From the NCBI GenBank assembly GCA_910587915.1, contig CAJUOB010000001.1, positions 241,623-305,622 of the forward strand: a stretch of DNA of 64,000 bases, in the 5' to 3' direction. Positions within the stretch are counted from its first letter, which is position 1, and the number at the start of each line of letters is the position of its first letter. Shown here in pieces: positions 26,471 through 34,906 of this stretch. The DNA comes from an uncultured Muribaculaceae bacterium (GTDB taxonomy: Bacteria; Bacteroidota; Bacteroidia; Bacteroidales; Muribaculaceae). Position numbers and translations under genes: made by a program. The notes under the pieces are model-generated. The model was not told the DNA's origin. It saw nothing but the letters and a program-made list of their open reading frames with translations, and did no database searches.

Positions 26471-27895
26471 TTACTTCACCAGAACCTTGCTTGTTTTGTT
26501 GCCCTGACGGCGGATGAAGATGCCGTTTTCGGGGTTGGCCACGCGGATGCCCTGCAGATTGTAGTATTCAACGGGTGCATTCTCATCCACGGTCACGTCT
26601 TCGATACCGGTCGATACGAACTCACCGAAGCTGTGGGTGTAGGTGGGATGGTTGAGGTATACATTCAGAGTCTGGGGCTTGCCTTTCTGCGAATCTTCGA
26701 ACTTGAATTCATTCTGCCAGAAGGTCCAGGGTACGCGCTTGAGGTGGAAGTAAGCCTCGCCAAGGCTTGTGTTGCTTGGGCGCTGACCGGTGTGGTTCTT
26801 GGCACCCCAGTGCTGTATGTCGCCGTCGAGATACATTTCCAGGCGATAGCGGTCGTCGGCGTTGGGGATATCCACATTACCGCTCCACTGGCCGTCGCCT
26901 TTGTACTCGAGGCTCTCTCCGACAAAGTTGAACGATGTGAGGTGGTAGAAACGGATTGCATTCACTTCTTTCACGCTTGCTGCGCCCGAGGCGAAGTTCA
27001 CGTTGATGCAGTATACACCGTCTTTTGAGATTTCGGTGGCTCCGGCTTCCTTGGCTATCTTATCGTTGTTGACGATCACATATTCGTTGGTGCCGTCGGA
27101 GAGTGTGAGCTCACCGGCTTTCAGTTTGGTGAATACCTCGAATGTGAAGTCGTCGATTTTATTCATGCTCACATATGCATGTTCGGTGAGGGCAGAACCG
27201 CCGGCTGTAAGTGTGCCGGGAATTTCTCCGATTTCACCAAAAGAGTGTGTGAGGCCGGCTCCACGGAGAGTTGCTGTCACGAGGTACTGTTTGCCGTCTT
27301 TGTACTGTGCGGCAAGTTTCCATTTCGGATCCCACTGGTTGTCGGATGCCTTCTTGCCGGTGTCGTGCATGTAGTAGTATTCGGCGGTGCCGTCGGGCTC
27401 GGCGTCGTTGGCATCGTTCACCGGGCCGTAGATGTAGGAATCATCGTTATCGCGGGGATAGCGGACAACGAATTTATAGCGGTTGTCCTGGTTACTGAGA
27501 TTAGCCCAGGTGAACGGTCCGGCCCATGTACCCTCGCCTACATAGTTCATAGGGAATTCAGTGCCGGTCCAGCAGTGCTTCATGGCGAAGTAGGTGATCT
27601 GCTTCAGCTCGATTGAATTGTTGCCGAAATCGATGTTGATGCGGTATACACCGTTTACGTTTCCGTTTTTATTGCCGTTGAGCTCGCATTCGGCGCCATT
27701 GCCGTCTTTCACAACGATGCTCTGGTCGGCATAGAGACGGGCGTAAGCCTGGAAATTGTTTTCGGAAAGCTTGGTGCACTCCACCGGAGCTGATTCGGCG
27801 AGACCGTCGCCGCTTACAAAGACTGTCGAAGGAGCGGCAGCCCATGCAGATGATGCCGCAAAAAGTGCGGCGCAAAAAAGTAGATTTTGCTTCAT
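26471..27895 (-). CDS. Secreted protein with two SusE/F-like modules and a sorting-type C-terminus
   Basis: A 474-residue protein with a signal peptide (LLFCAALFAASSAWAA). Two tandem halves share one layout: a VFVSGDGL...FQAYARL or ...FTFEVFTKL strand, then NGVYRINIDFGNN or DGVYCINVNFASG, then ITYFAMKH or IRFYHLTSF, then YVGEGTWAG or YKGDGQWSG, and NRYKFVVRY or DRYRLEMYL. The same pattern occurs in the SusE-like protein at 61296-62459. The final 40 residues (VEYYNLQGIRVANPENGIFIRR...KVLVK) resemble C-terminal sorting domains common in Bacteroidales. ATG 27895 is chosen before the signal peptide. It has no PUL neighbours. Starch or glycan binding is an inference. Confidence 0.7.
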   Translation of the reverse strand: MKQNLLFCAALFAASSAWAAAPSTVFVSGDGLAESAPVECTKLSENNFQAYARLYADQSIVVKDGNGAECELNGNKNGNVNGVYRINIDFGNNSIELKQITYFAMKHCWTGTEFPMNYVGEGTWAGPFTWANLSNQDNRYKFVVRYPRDNDDSYIYGPVNDANDAEPDGTAEYYYMHDTGKKASDNQWDPKWKLAAQYKDGKQYLVTATLRGAGLTHSFGEIGEIPGTLTAGGSALTEHAYVSMNKIDDFTFEVFTKLKAGELTLSDGTNEYVIVNNDKIAKEAGATEISKDGVYCINVNFASGAASVKEVNAIRFYHLTSFNFVGESLEYKGDGQWSGNVDIPNADDRYRLEMYLDGDIQHWGAKNHTGQRPSNTSLGEAYFHLKRVPWTFWQNEFKFEDSQKGKPQTLNVYLNHPTYTHSFGEFVSTGIEDVTVDENAPVEYYNLQGIRVANPENGIFIRRQGNKTSKVLVK

Positions 27896-27919
27896 GATAA
27901 GAAAGGTTTTGATGGTATG

Positions 27920-27927
27920 CAAAGGTA
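27920..27927 (-). promoter_or_regulatory. Promoter -7 box for the SusE/F-like gene
   Basis: On the minus strand reads TACCTTTG, a full TAnnTTTG match 25 bp before the ATG. Confidence 0.6.
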
Positions 27928-28042
27928 CTTACGGGTACGTGCTCGATGTGTACCGACGTGAGACAAATGTGTAATAATGGCTACATAAACACGAAAAAAA
28001 CATCTACCGACGCAAAAAATTGCACAATATCAAAAAAATGTC

Positions 28043-28050
28043 TACCTTTG
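28043..28050 (+). promoter_or_regulatory. Promoter -7 box for tRNA-Ser
   Basis: TACCTTTG, 20 bp upstream of the mature tRNA 5' end. Confidence 0.65.
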
Positions 28051-28070
28051 CACCGCAAACCACACCATAA

Positions 28071-28155
28071 GGAGAGATGGCAGAGTGGTCGATTGCGGCG
28101 GTCTTGAAAACCGTTGAGGGTCACACCTCCGGGGGTTCGAATCCCTCTCTCTCCG
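28071..28155 (+). tRNA. tRNA-Ser(TGA)
   Basis: An 85-nt cloverleaf with a long variable arm: acceptor GGAGAGA/TCTCTCC, D-arm beginning TGGCAGAGTGGTC, anticodon loop CTTGAAA with TGA at 28105-28107, variable arm around GAGGGTCACACCTC, and T-arm GGGGGTTCGAATCCCTC. Discriminator base G. CCA is not encoded. It reads UCA and, by wobble, other UCN codons. Confidence 0.95.
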
Positions 28156-28197
28156 CAAAAGAGCTGCAAGTCAACGACTTGTGGCTCTTTGCATTTT
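28156..28197 (+). terminator. Terminator hairpin after tRNA-Ser
   Basis: AAAGAGC-tg-CAAGTC (28158-28172) pairs with GACTTG-tg-GCTCTTT (28176-28190), closed by the loop AAC and followed by GCATTTT. Confidence 0.65.
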
Positions 28198-28278
28198 AGA
28201 GAGATGGATGAGAACCCTCGGGTTCGTAATCGCGGAGCGCTTTCGAAGCGAAGCGGAGAAAGAATCCCTCTCTATCCG
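28198..28278 (+). pseudogene. Degenerate tRNA-Ser-like copy
   Basis: Just after the tRNA terminator, AGAGAGATGG (28198-28207) matches the tRNA 5' end (GGAGAGATGG, 9/10). GAATCCCTCTCTATCCG (28262-28278) matches its 3' end (28139-28155, 16/17). The span of 81 nt is close to the tRNA's 85, but the anticodon region is lost. It is either a decayed tRNA duplicate or a scar left by an element that integrated at the tRNA 3' end. Confidence 0.6.
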
Positions 28279-28404
28279 TATTTAATACTGATTTATAGTG
28301 TTTTAGTAAATAAGCACCCGTGAAACTACATTGCAAAATTTCCAAATAAGGGCAGTCTGTAATATATAAATCTTCCGAATAAGTGCAGTACGGGATGTTT
28401 TTCG

Positions 28405-28412
28405 TATCTTTG
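28405..28412 (+). promoter_or_regulatory. Promoter -7 box for the ATPase remnant
   Basis: TATCTTTG, a full TAnnTTTG match 17 bp upstream of the remnant's ATG. The promoter has outlived the gene. Confidence 0.6.
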
Positions 28413-28429
28413 CATCAAATTACAATGTT

Positions 28430-28682
28430 ATGAATCTGATAGAACTTGAAACAATACTTCGTGACCAAAAGGCAGAACTTGACCTTTTGCGTGAAGATAC
28501 TCTCTCATGACATATCCAATGAAAAGACTCGTAAGCGTGAAATCCGGGGATGCTTGGCAGGAGCAAAAGTAACTCACTGTGATAATATATACATCATAAC
28601 GAACCTTCAGCGCGAAGACATTTCCATTGAAGATAAAACCATAAAAATTATACCTGCTTATTAATGGCTGCTGAATGAATAA
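28430..28682 (+). pseudogene. Remnant of an AAA ATPase (DUF4143-type) gene
   Basis: ATG 28430 opens a 26-residue reading frame (MNLIELETILRDQKAEL...) like the N-terminus of Bacteroidota DUF4143 AAA ATPases, then stops at 28508-28510. In another frame the following bases encode DISNEKTRKREI, IYIITNLQRED and KTIKIIPAY, then TAA (28662-28664), then WLLNE and TAA. This is the typical C-terminus of the same family (...IPAYKWLL) with one codon turned into a stop. Over 300 central residues, including the P-loop, are missing. The gene is therefore broken by a large deletion, a frame change and a nonsense mutation. Family assignment is from pattern memory. Confidence 0.6.
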
Positions 28683-28998
28683 AGACGATGGATTACCGTG
28701 GTCTTGGCTCAGGCATTATTCGCGCATTGCAATCTTATAGCAATATTGAGTTACGTTACTGGGAAATATGCGAATAGTGAACAACATGCTTTTCTTTGGA
28801 TTTTTATCATATTAGGTGGGTTTAATTTCAGAATTAATTAGAAATTTTGCAATCGTATCAGAGGATATAGAAAGAAGTTATGGTTCTGCGAGCCCAACCG
28901 ATAATATCGGGGTTGTGTGCGACTTTTGGTTCGTGGCATAGGGCTTGTTCAGGAATTTATTCGCAATTTTGCATCTCTACATTAAGAAAGCATTAATT
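28683..28998. other. Intergenic stretch, nothing recognised
   Basis: 316 bp between the ATPase remnant and the oxidoreductase. It is more AT-rich than its surroundings. Apart from a weak CAATTTTG promoter-like box shortly before the next gene (near 28963-28970), no ORF, repeat or structured element is seen. Confidence 0.5.
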
Positions 28999-29562
28999 AT
29001 GGTGACAATACTCTATGCCCATCCTTACGAGAAAAGTTTCAATCATGCTATACTCGAGACTATCGTCGATAAGCTTGCAGCGACCGGTCGCGACTATAAG
29101 GTAATCGATCTGTATGCCGACGGATTCAATCCGGCCATGGAAGCCGAGAGTCTGCGTCTGTTCAGTTGCGATGAATCGGCCGATCCTCATGTGCCGGCTT
29201 ATCTCGCCACCCTTATGGCGTCGGATGAATTTATCATGATATTCCCGATTTGGTGGTCGACCATGCCTGCTATCGTCGACGGTTTCTTCGACAAGGTGAT
29301 GCTTGGCGGTGGCAAGGCATTCCAGTATGCTCCCGATGGCCGACTCGTGCCGGCTGCCATACACATGAAGCGGACTTTGATGATAAGTACTTCTGAAGCT
29401 CCGACCGAAGTATTCAAAGATTTCTTTGCCGATTACTTCCCGAGAAATGTTCTCGCTACCGTCGGCATGGAAAATGTGGAATGGTATAACTGCCCGCAGA
29501 CCTCCAACGGTTCCGACGAGCACCGTAAGGCATTTTTATCGATGATATACGATAAAATCTGA
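28999..29562 (+). CDS. NAD(P)H-dependent flavodoxin-fold oxidoreductase (quinone reductase family)
   Basis: A 187-residue cytosolic protein of the Flavodoxin_2/NQO-KefF-MdaB group. It has HPYEKSFNHAIL near the N-terminus, VIDLYADGFNPAM, and the signature IFPIWWSTMPAIVDGFFDKVM (residues about 84-104), where FMN or FAD and quinone bind. Such enzymes perform two-electron reduction of quinones or related electrophiles, often in oxidative stress defence; the exact substrate is open. ATG 28999 gives the family start MVTILYAHP; the longer upstream reading is non-coding. Monocistronic, with two terminator-like hairpins after it. Confidence 0.85.
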   Translation: MVTILYAHPYEKSFNHAILETIVDKLAATGRDYKVIDLYADGFNPAMEAESLRLFSCDESADPHVPAYLATLMASDEFIMIFPIWWSTMPAIVDGFFDKVMLGGGKAFQYAPDGRLVPAAIHMKRTLMISTSEAPTEVFKDFFADYFPRNVLATVGMENVEWYNCPQTSNGSDEHRKAFLSMIYDKI

Positions 29563-29571
29563 GGTTTTAGG

Positions 29572-29616
29572 ACACGCGCCCGTGGAACGCATTTAATGCG
29601 ATTCTGGCGTGTTTTG
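29572..29616 (+). terminator. Terminator-like hairpin
   Basis: ACACGC (29572-29577) pairs with GCGTGT (29607-29612), and CGCAT/ATGCG forms an inner stem. TTTT follows. Confidence 0.6.
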
Positions 29617-29642
29617 TCTCCCAGATGATAAATGTATCGGAC

Positions 29643-29689
29643 AGTGGCTTTCCATGCGGCTCAGCGCCGTTTGTGAAAGCCACTTTTTT
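29643..29689 (+). terminator. Second terminator hairpin, overlapping the convergent gene's stop
   Basis: Perfect 10-bp stem AGTGGCTTTC (29643-29652) / GAAAGCCACT (29675-29684) followed by TTTTT. The T-tract overlaps the stop codon of the convergent hydrolase gene. Confidence 0.75.
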
Positions 29690-30398
29690 ACTGTAATTCT
29701 TCGAGCATCGCGCGGAACTCACGCGCCACCGTGCTACGGTCGGTATCGTCGTAGTGATAGTGCCCCGAGTCTGGGAGGTGAAATGTCTTCACCGTCGGGA
29801 TTCCGGCGAAATATCTGTCGGACCGTGGCGACACCATCTCGTCGTGCTCCGACAGGAATACACGCGTCGGGACGTCGATGAGATGTGTAAGTTTTCTGGT
29901 GCGCCATATCTCGGCGAAAAGCTCAAGGAAGCGAGGAATCCAGCCGGCATAGTGAAGCACGTTGGGGTCTTCGGTGAGGCTGTATACTTCCCGTGCCGCG
30001 ATGGTGTGCACGTCGTCGTCGCTAATTTTCCCGAAGTGTACTTTCAGTGGTGTGCTGAGCATTCTCCGGGTCGGGCGTAGTTTAAGCGGTACATTAAGCA
30101 GGAAAAGCGAGTCAGCCTGCTTATCGGCTGCCGCGCGGATGGCGAACAATGTGCCCATGGAATGCGCCACAATGACTATACGCGCATACTCATTCCTGAG
30201 GCATCGCACCTTGTCGGCAACCTGGGCTTTCCAGCGCGCCATCGATGCGTTGCCGAATTCGCGTGGGGTAGAGCCATGGCCGTCGAGCAATATCGTGTGC
30301 ACGTCGGCCCACTCAGGTACGAGCGGATACATGTCGCGGAAGTTATCGGGTGATCCTAATATACCGTGCACAAAAAGTATGGCCAAATTCTTTCCCAT
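29688..30398 (-). CDS. Alpha/beta hydrolase
   Basis: A 236-residue cytosolic alpha/beta-hydrolase. LFVHGILGSPDNF (oxyanion loop) is followed by the nucleophile elbow VAHSMGTLFA (Ser in HSMG), an acid-bearing FLSEHDEMVSP and the catalytic His in LPDSGHYHYDD. It resembles carboxylesterase/monoacylglycerol lipase-like enzymes; the substrate is unknown. The start is ATG 30398 (MGKNLAILFVHG). The -7 box lies only 5-12 bp before it, so the mRNA is likely leaderless. Confidence 0.82.
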   Translation of the reverse strand: MGKNLAILFVHGILGSPDNFRDMYPLVPEWADVHTILLDGHGSTPREFGNASMARWKAQVADKVRCLRNEYARIVIVAHSMGTLFAIRAAADKQADSLFLLNVPLKLRPTRRMLSTPLKVHFGKISDDDVHTIAAREVYSLTEDPNVLHYAGWIPRFLELFAEIWRTRKLTHLIDVPTRVFLSEHDEMVSPRSDRYFAGIPTVKTFHLPDSGHYHYDDTDRSTVAREFRAMLEELQ

Positions 30399-30402
30399 GG
30401 TG

Positions 30403-30410
30403 CAAAAATA
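30403..30410 (-). promoter_or_regulatory. Promoter -7 box for the alpha/beta hydrolase
   Basis: On the minus strand reads TATTTTTG (TAnnTTTG). It ends 4 bp before the ATG, predicting initiation at or next to the start codon. Confidence 0.6.
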
Positions 30411-30446
30411 ATGATAAGTCGATAGCCGCACAAAATAAAATCAGAA

Positions 30447-30473
30447 GCGGACCAAAATTAAATTTTGATCCGC
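30447..30473 (-). terminator. Terminator hairpin of the leftward PUL operon
   Basis: A 13-bp near-palindrome, GCGGACCAAAATT/AATTTTGATCCGC with one mismatch, lies 30 bp after the SGNH gene stop. A T-rich stretch follows on the minus strand. Confidence 0.6.
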
Positions 30474-30502
30474 CCCGTTCAATGGATGGTATTAAGATAC
30501 TG

Positions 30503-31207
30503 CTACTTCTTTTTCAGAGTCTTGTCGATTACCGGTTTCACCACCGATTCCATCACTTTGTAGCCTTCGGTGTTAGGGTGTACGCCGTCGCCGCTGTAGG
30601 CCGGATTCATCGTGCCGTCGGGACCTGCCACCATGGCGCTGTAGTAATCCACATAGGGTATTTTATTGTCGGCTGCATATTGTTTGATGAGCTTGTTGAG
30701 GGCAGCCACGCGTTGGGGTGCGTCTTTAATCGACTGGTTCCAGCTGAACCATGTAGCAGGAAGTACCGATGCCAGTATCACCTTTATGCCGTTGGCTTTT
30801 GCAAGTTCCACCATCGACTTGATATTGCCCATGGTCACATCGATGTTGAACGGATGGGTGTTCTCAGCGCAATCGTTAGTGCCCGCGTTTATCACCACTG
30901 CCTCGGGGTTGAGGTTTATCACATCATCGCGGAAACGGAGCAGGAACTGATAGGATGTCTGGCCACTGATGCCACGGTCCACATAGTTGTTGTTTTTGAA
31001 GAAATCGGGACGGTGGTCAATCCAATAGTCCGTAATCGAATTTCCGAGAAATACAACCCGATGCTCGCCTTTGACAGGAGCTGGAAGTTCTTGATTGGCC
31101 TGTGCATAGCGGCCACGGTTGGCCCAATCGCGGTTGTCGCCCGACATATTGATTGCCGATAGCAGTGCAACGGCAGCAAGTGCTATTTTGAATGTGTTGA
31201 TTTTCAT
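30503..31207 (-). CDS. Secreted SGNH/GDSL hydrolase (putative carbohydrate esterase)
   Basis: A 234-residue protein with a signal peptide (FKIALAAVALLSAINMS) and all four SGNH blocks: GNSIT (catalytic Ser), GISGQ, GTND and DGVHPN (catalytic Asp and His). The fold covers acetyl esterases, lysophospholipases and related enzymes. As the last gene of a PUL operon it most plausibly removes ester groups such as acetyl from the glycan, but this is inferred from context. It is separated from the GH38 gene by 63 bp containing a 17-bp hairpin. Confidence 0.85.
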   Translation of the reverse strand: MKINTFKIALAAVALLSAINMSGDNRDWANRGRYAQANQELPAPVKGEHRVVFLGNSITDYWIDHRPDFFKNNNYVDRGISGQTSYQFLLRFRDDVINLNPEAVVINAGTNDCAENTHPFNIDVTMGNIKSMVELAKANGIKVILASVLPATWFSWNQSIKDAPQRVAALNKLIKQYAADNKIPYVDYYSAMVAGPDGTMNPAYSGDGVHPNTEGYKVMESVVKPVIDKTLKKK

Positions 31208-31221
31208 TGTGTTATGAATAA

Positions 31222-31258
31222 TATAGCCAAGGTGGTCATAATGACTACCTTGGCTATA
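31222..31258 (-). other. Long intercistronic hairpin
   Basis: TATAGCCAAGGTGGTCA (31222-31238) pairs over 17 bp with TGACTACCTTGGCTATA (31242-31258), with one G-U-type position and a 3-nt loop. It has no U-tract towards the downstream gene, so it may be an mRNA-stability or processing element between GH38 and SGNH genes. Confidence 0.6.
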
Positions 31259-31270
31259 AGATATTAAAAA

Positions 31271-34200
31271 TTAATATACTGCAAATTCGTAGATGCGGGT
31301 ATCCTTGCCGCCGGCCGACTGTTCGGGCTGAACCACCATCAGGCGCAGATAGCGGGCGTCGACAGGAGCGGTGAGTTTCTTGCTTACGGTGTTCCGCTTG
31401 TTGGCAACCATCGAATCGATTGTCTTCCAATCCTCACCCTTGTCATTGCGGGCCTGGAGAAGGCATGTGGCTGTCACATACGAGGGATTCTCGGTTCCGG
31501 CATTGAGAAGCGACCATTCGCTCACAGTTATCTCCTTTCCAAGGTCATATTCCACATAGCTGGGTATGCCGGAGATATCGCACCACTTGGTGGAGGGATC
31601 GCCGTCGTGAAGGAAGCGGGGATGTTCGCGGTCGTTAACCATGCCCGACCATCCAACGATGTGTTCGGCTTTGAGCAGGCTTTCCTTCGATGCGGCTGCT
31701 GATGCGAGCGAGCGCTTGCCATCGCCCTCGAACGATGTGCGGAAGAGTGTCGACAGAGGCTGTGCTGCCACGCCGTCTTCCTTGGCCAGAGTTGCCGAGA
31801 AGAGCACGAGCGACGGATTGTCGGGGAGAATAATCTCCTTGGTGCCGGCAGGGATATCGATGCCGTATTTATACATGTAGGTAAATTCGTAGGGATGGTC
31901 GCCTGCGGCCGAGTGGCGGTGTGTTCCCACATATGCCACCTGGTCGTCGAGCATGTAGCCTTCGGTGTGGTTGGTGTGGCCCCACTGGCCTATGAAGCCT
32001 GTGTAGGACGGCACTGTGAGGGTCGTGGCTGTCTTGCCGGTCTTGAATGTGCCTTCAACAGCATTGTCGTCGGCAGCTGCAGCGAGCACATACAGGCGGT
32101 TGTATCCGGCCGGGATGGCTATTGTATCACCCTTGCAGGCCTTGCCGTTGAGAAGTGCTTTGTTTTCGAGAGTGAAAGGCACACCGGTGGCGGTGAGGGA
32201 TGCCGGGATGAGTTCGGCGGCATAGGCATATCCGGCATCGAAGTCGGCATCGCCGGCAAATTTATTCCAGCTGAAACACTTCTTGTCGTGATTCAGAGGC
32301 AGTGCTGCATAGGTTGCTTTGGCATTAGCCTTGGCAGGAGCGAATTTCACCTTGTAGGTCTTTATACCGTTTGGACCTACCGACACATTGAGGTCCTTGC
32401 CGTTGAAAGCAGTGCTTCCGATAGTCTTTTCTGTACCATCGGCCTCTACGGCTGCCACCAGAGGAAGGGCGAACGATACCACAGCATCTTTCACGCCCTT
32501 GCCGGCAGTTTCATATACACGCACCACGTATTCATCGGAGCTTTCTGCTTTCTTGAATGCCTTGATGGCGATGCCGGGGTTGGTGGTCGATGCGGCCGAG
32601 TATGTCCGGCCGAGATCGCCGGCATGCTTGTCGGTCGAGAATGCTTTTATGCGCTGGTTGAGGACGTCGGCACGACGGCTTGCATCGGCTTTGTCGAGTT
32701 TTCCGGCATGGCCGGTGAGGCTGTAAGTGAAGGTATGGCGGCCCCAGTCCTGATGATCCTGGTATGCATATCCACGCTTGGTTTTGGGAGTGTGGAGCAG
32801 AGTGAGGCGGATGGTGTTGTCGTTGGGTTTGTCCCAGCCATACTTGCAGTCGTTGGCTACGGTTACACCGTAGTCGCCGCTGCGGTCGGTAAGGTCGGCC
32901 CAGCGTTGGGAGTACACCTCGTAGGCATTGGTCTTGTTGTTTCCGCGCTCTACGGTGCCTACACCGAGGTCGTAGCATGCTGTCTCATTAGCCACGGCGA
33001 GGGGGAACTCTGCCTTCACAAGTGCATTGGTGGTAGCCCAGTCGACCTCGTTGTAGAAATCGATACGGTCGGCCAGAGCACCTTCGTAGAGACGGATGTA
33101 CTGGCGGAATTTGGAGTCGCCATGGCCCTTTTCTACGCATAGGGTGGTGCGTACCGGACCATTCTCTACAATATACGCTTTCACGTTGTCGGCAATCGAC
33201 ACCGGTTCGCGGTCGATTGTCTCCTTGAGAACTTCCCATGCGGGCCATTCAAACGATTCGTTTTCGGTGAAAATAGCCAGACGGATAGCCTTGCCGGGTT
33301 TCACCATCTCGCGACCGTTCTTTTTATCGTATAGCGATGTAATGTCGCCGTTTTTGTCGATGGCAAGTTTATAGACGGAGTTTTCCACGCCGTCGGCAGC
33401 TACGGTAGCCTGCTTTTTGGCTGAGCCGGAGAAGTTGAGGCCATATACGGCATAACCGTTGCCGGGCACGGTGGCTTCCACAAGCACACGGGCTTTGCCG
33501 TCGGCACATCCCAGCAACTGGGCTGCAACGTTTTTACCGGCATGGTCGGTGGCGGTTACCTTTGCGGGATTGCCTTTCACGGGCACTTCAAGTTCAACAA
33601 TGTCGGTGGCTTCGTGGCCGAGAGCGTTGTAGAAAACTACCGGAGTACCTTTCACGCGGGTATCCATGCGGCCGATCACTGCATCCGAGCTATGTGTGAG
33701 GATGTCGGAGAACTGCTTGAGCGAAAGAAGTTCATCATTCCATGAGAACTCATAGGCACGTGGTATCGACGTACCGGTGAGGTCGTCGTGGAACTGGTGG
33801 AATATGAACCGGCGCCAGGCTTCTGTAAGGGCCTCGCCGGGATATTCGGCCACGCCGAGCATGCCTGCGGCTACCGATGAGCGTTCGGCTGCGTCGCCGA
33901 GAAGCTCGTTCTGGCGGTTGTACAGTTTCATCGCTGCCTGCGATGTGTAGCATCCTGTGCCATGTACGTCCATCAGAAGCTCGCCATCGTAGCGGGGCAG
34001 TTCCGGATGTTCGGAGTAGGGCAGAAAATCCTTGAAAATCTGGTCGCTGGTAGCGCTTATCACCTTGAGGGTGCCGTCGGTGCCAACAGCGCGGTCCACA
34101 GCATCGACCGAAGTGATGGTGGGAGCGCCGCCGATGTCGCCGGTACCGTAGTAGTGGAATACTATGCCGAGCGGACTTTCACCAGTACGCTTCAGGAGCA

Positions 34201-34873
34201 TTTCACTTTGTGTAAGGTCTTCGTTTTTGAAGCGCTGGCCGTAGTTGAAGCCATGCGTCATCATTATTTCAGATCCGTCCACACCTTTCCAGACACCCAC
34301 GGTGTAGGGATACTTTTTGTCGCCGTGGAAGGCATTCTGACGCCATCCCAGTTTCTGCGAGGAGAATCCGATAAGTCCGCAATGCGAGGCTATGGTAGGA
34401 AGTGTCCAGCCGAAACCGAAGCAGTCGGGCAGGAATATATCGGTGCTCTCCACGCCGAATTCATTGCGGTAGAATTCCTGGCCGAGCATCACGTTGCGGA
34501 TAGCCGATTCGATCGATGGTACTATCGCATCGGTGGCATCCCAGCTGGCACCGCATATGTGCCAGCGGCCATCGGCTATGTGTTTTTTCATCAGTTCATA
34601 CTCCCGGGGGAAGTATTCCTTCATCCAGGCGTATTTTATGCCTCCTTCGAAGTTGAAAACGTAGTTGGGATACTTGTCAAGCAGTTTGAGATTCTGGTCG
34701 ATGGTATTCCATACATATTCCTTGATGGTGGTCTGTATGTCCCAGTTCCATTGGGTGTCGAGATGCGCGTCGGACACCAGATAGGCCTTAGGCTGAGTCT
34801 CGGCGGCATTAACGCCGGCCGCACCGGCGAGCAGCGAGAGTGCCAGCAGGCAGGTCTTCGGAGCTATTTTCAT
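31271..34873 (-). CDS. GH38 alpha-mannosidase with C-terminal F5/8 type C domain
   Basis: A 1200-residue enzyme with a signal peptide (LLALSLLAGAAGVNA). The GH38 catalytic domain shows metal-binding SDAHLDTQWNWD, the nucleophile-containing LPDCFGFGWTLP (Asp about residue 150) and HQFHDDLTGTSIP near 365. The middle and C-terminal beta domains of this family follow. The last 120 residues (DGDPSTKWCDISG...YVEYDLGK...RYLRLMV) form a discoidin-like carbohydrate-binding module. GH38 enzymes are zinc-dependent retaining alpha-mannosidases that trim alpha-1,2/1,3/1,6 mannose. Periplasmic location is expected. It follows the esterase gene by 33 bp. Confidence 0.93.
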   Translation of the reverse strand: MKIAPKTCLLALSLLAGAAGVNAAETQPKAYLVSDAHLDTQWNWDIQTTIKEYVWNTIDQNLKLLDKYPNYVFNFEGGIKYAWMKEYFPREYELMKKHIADGRWHICGASWDATDAIVPSIESAIRNVMLGQEFYRNEFGVESTDIFLPDCFGFGWTLPTIASHCGLIGFSSQKLGWRQNAFHGDKKYPYTVGVWKGVDGSEIMMTHGFNYGQRFKNEDLTQSEMLLKRTGESPLGIVFHYYGTGDIGGAPTITSVDAVDRAVGTDGTLKVISATSDQIFKDFLPYSEHPELPRYDGELLMDVHGTGCYTSQAAMKLYNRQNELLGDAAERSSVAAGMLGVAEYPGEALTEAWRRFIFHQFHDDLTGTSIPRAYEFSWNDELLSLKQFSDILTHSSDAVIGRMDTRVKGTPVVFYNALGHEATDIVELEVPVKGNPAKVTATDHAGKNVAAQLLGCADGKARVLVEATVPGNGYAVYGLNFSGSAKKQATVAADGVENSVYKLAIDKNGDITSLYDKKNGREMVKPGKAIRLAIFTENESFEWPAWEVLKETIDREPVSIADNVKAYIVENGPVRTTLCVEKGHGDSKFRQYIRLYEGALADRIDFYNEVDWATTNALVKAEFPLAVANETACYDLGVGTVERGNNKTNAYEVYSQRWADLTDRSGDYGVTVANDCKYGWDKPNDNTIRLTLLHTPKTKRGYAYQDHQDWGRHTFTYSLTGHAGKLDKADASRRADVLNQRIKAFSTDKHAGDLGRTYSAASTTNPGIAIKAFKKAESSDEYVVRVYETAGKGVKDAVVSFALPLVAAVEADGTEKTIGSTAFNGKDLNVSVGPNGIKTYKVKFAPAKANAKATYAALPLNHDKKCFSWNKFAGDADFDAGYAYAAELIPASLTATGVPFTLENKALLNGKACKGDTIAIPAGYNRLYVLAAAADDNAVEGTFKTGKTATTLTVPSYTGFIGQWGHTNHTEGYMLDDQVAYVGTHRHSAAGDHPYEFTYMYKYGIDIPAGTKEIILPDNPSLVLFSATLAKEDGVAAQPLSTLFRTSFEGDGKRSLASAAASKESLLKAEHIVGWSGMVNDREHPRFLHDGDPSTKWCDISGIPSYVEYDLGKEITVSEWSLLNAGTENPSYVTATCLLQARNDKGEDWKTIDSMVANKRNTVSKKLTAPVDARYLRLMVVQPEQSAGGKDTRIYEFAVY

Positions 34874-34906
34874 GATTTGATTGGTTTATTTAGGTTGCGA
34901 TATTGA

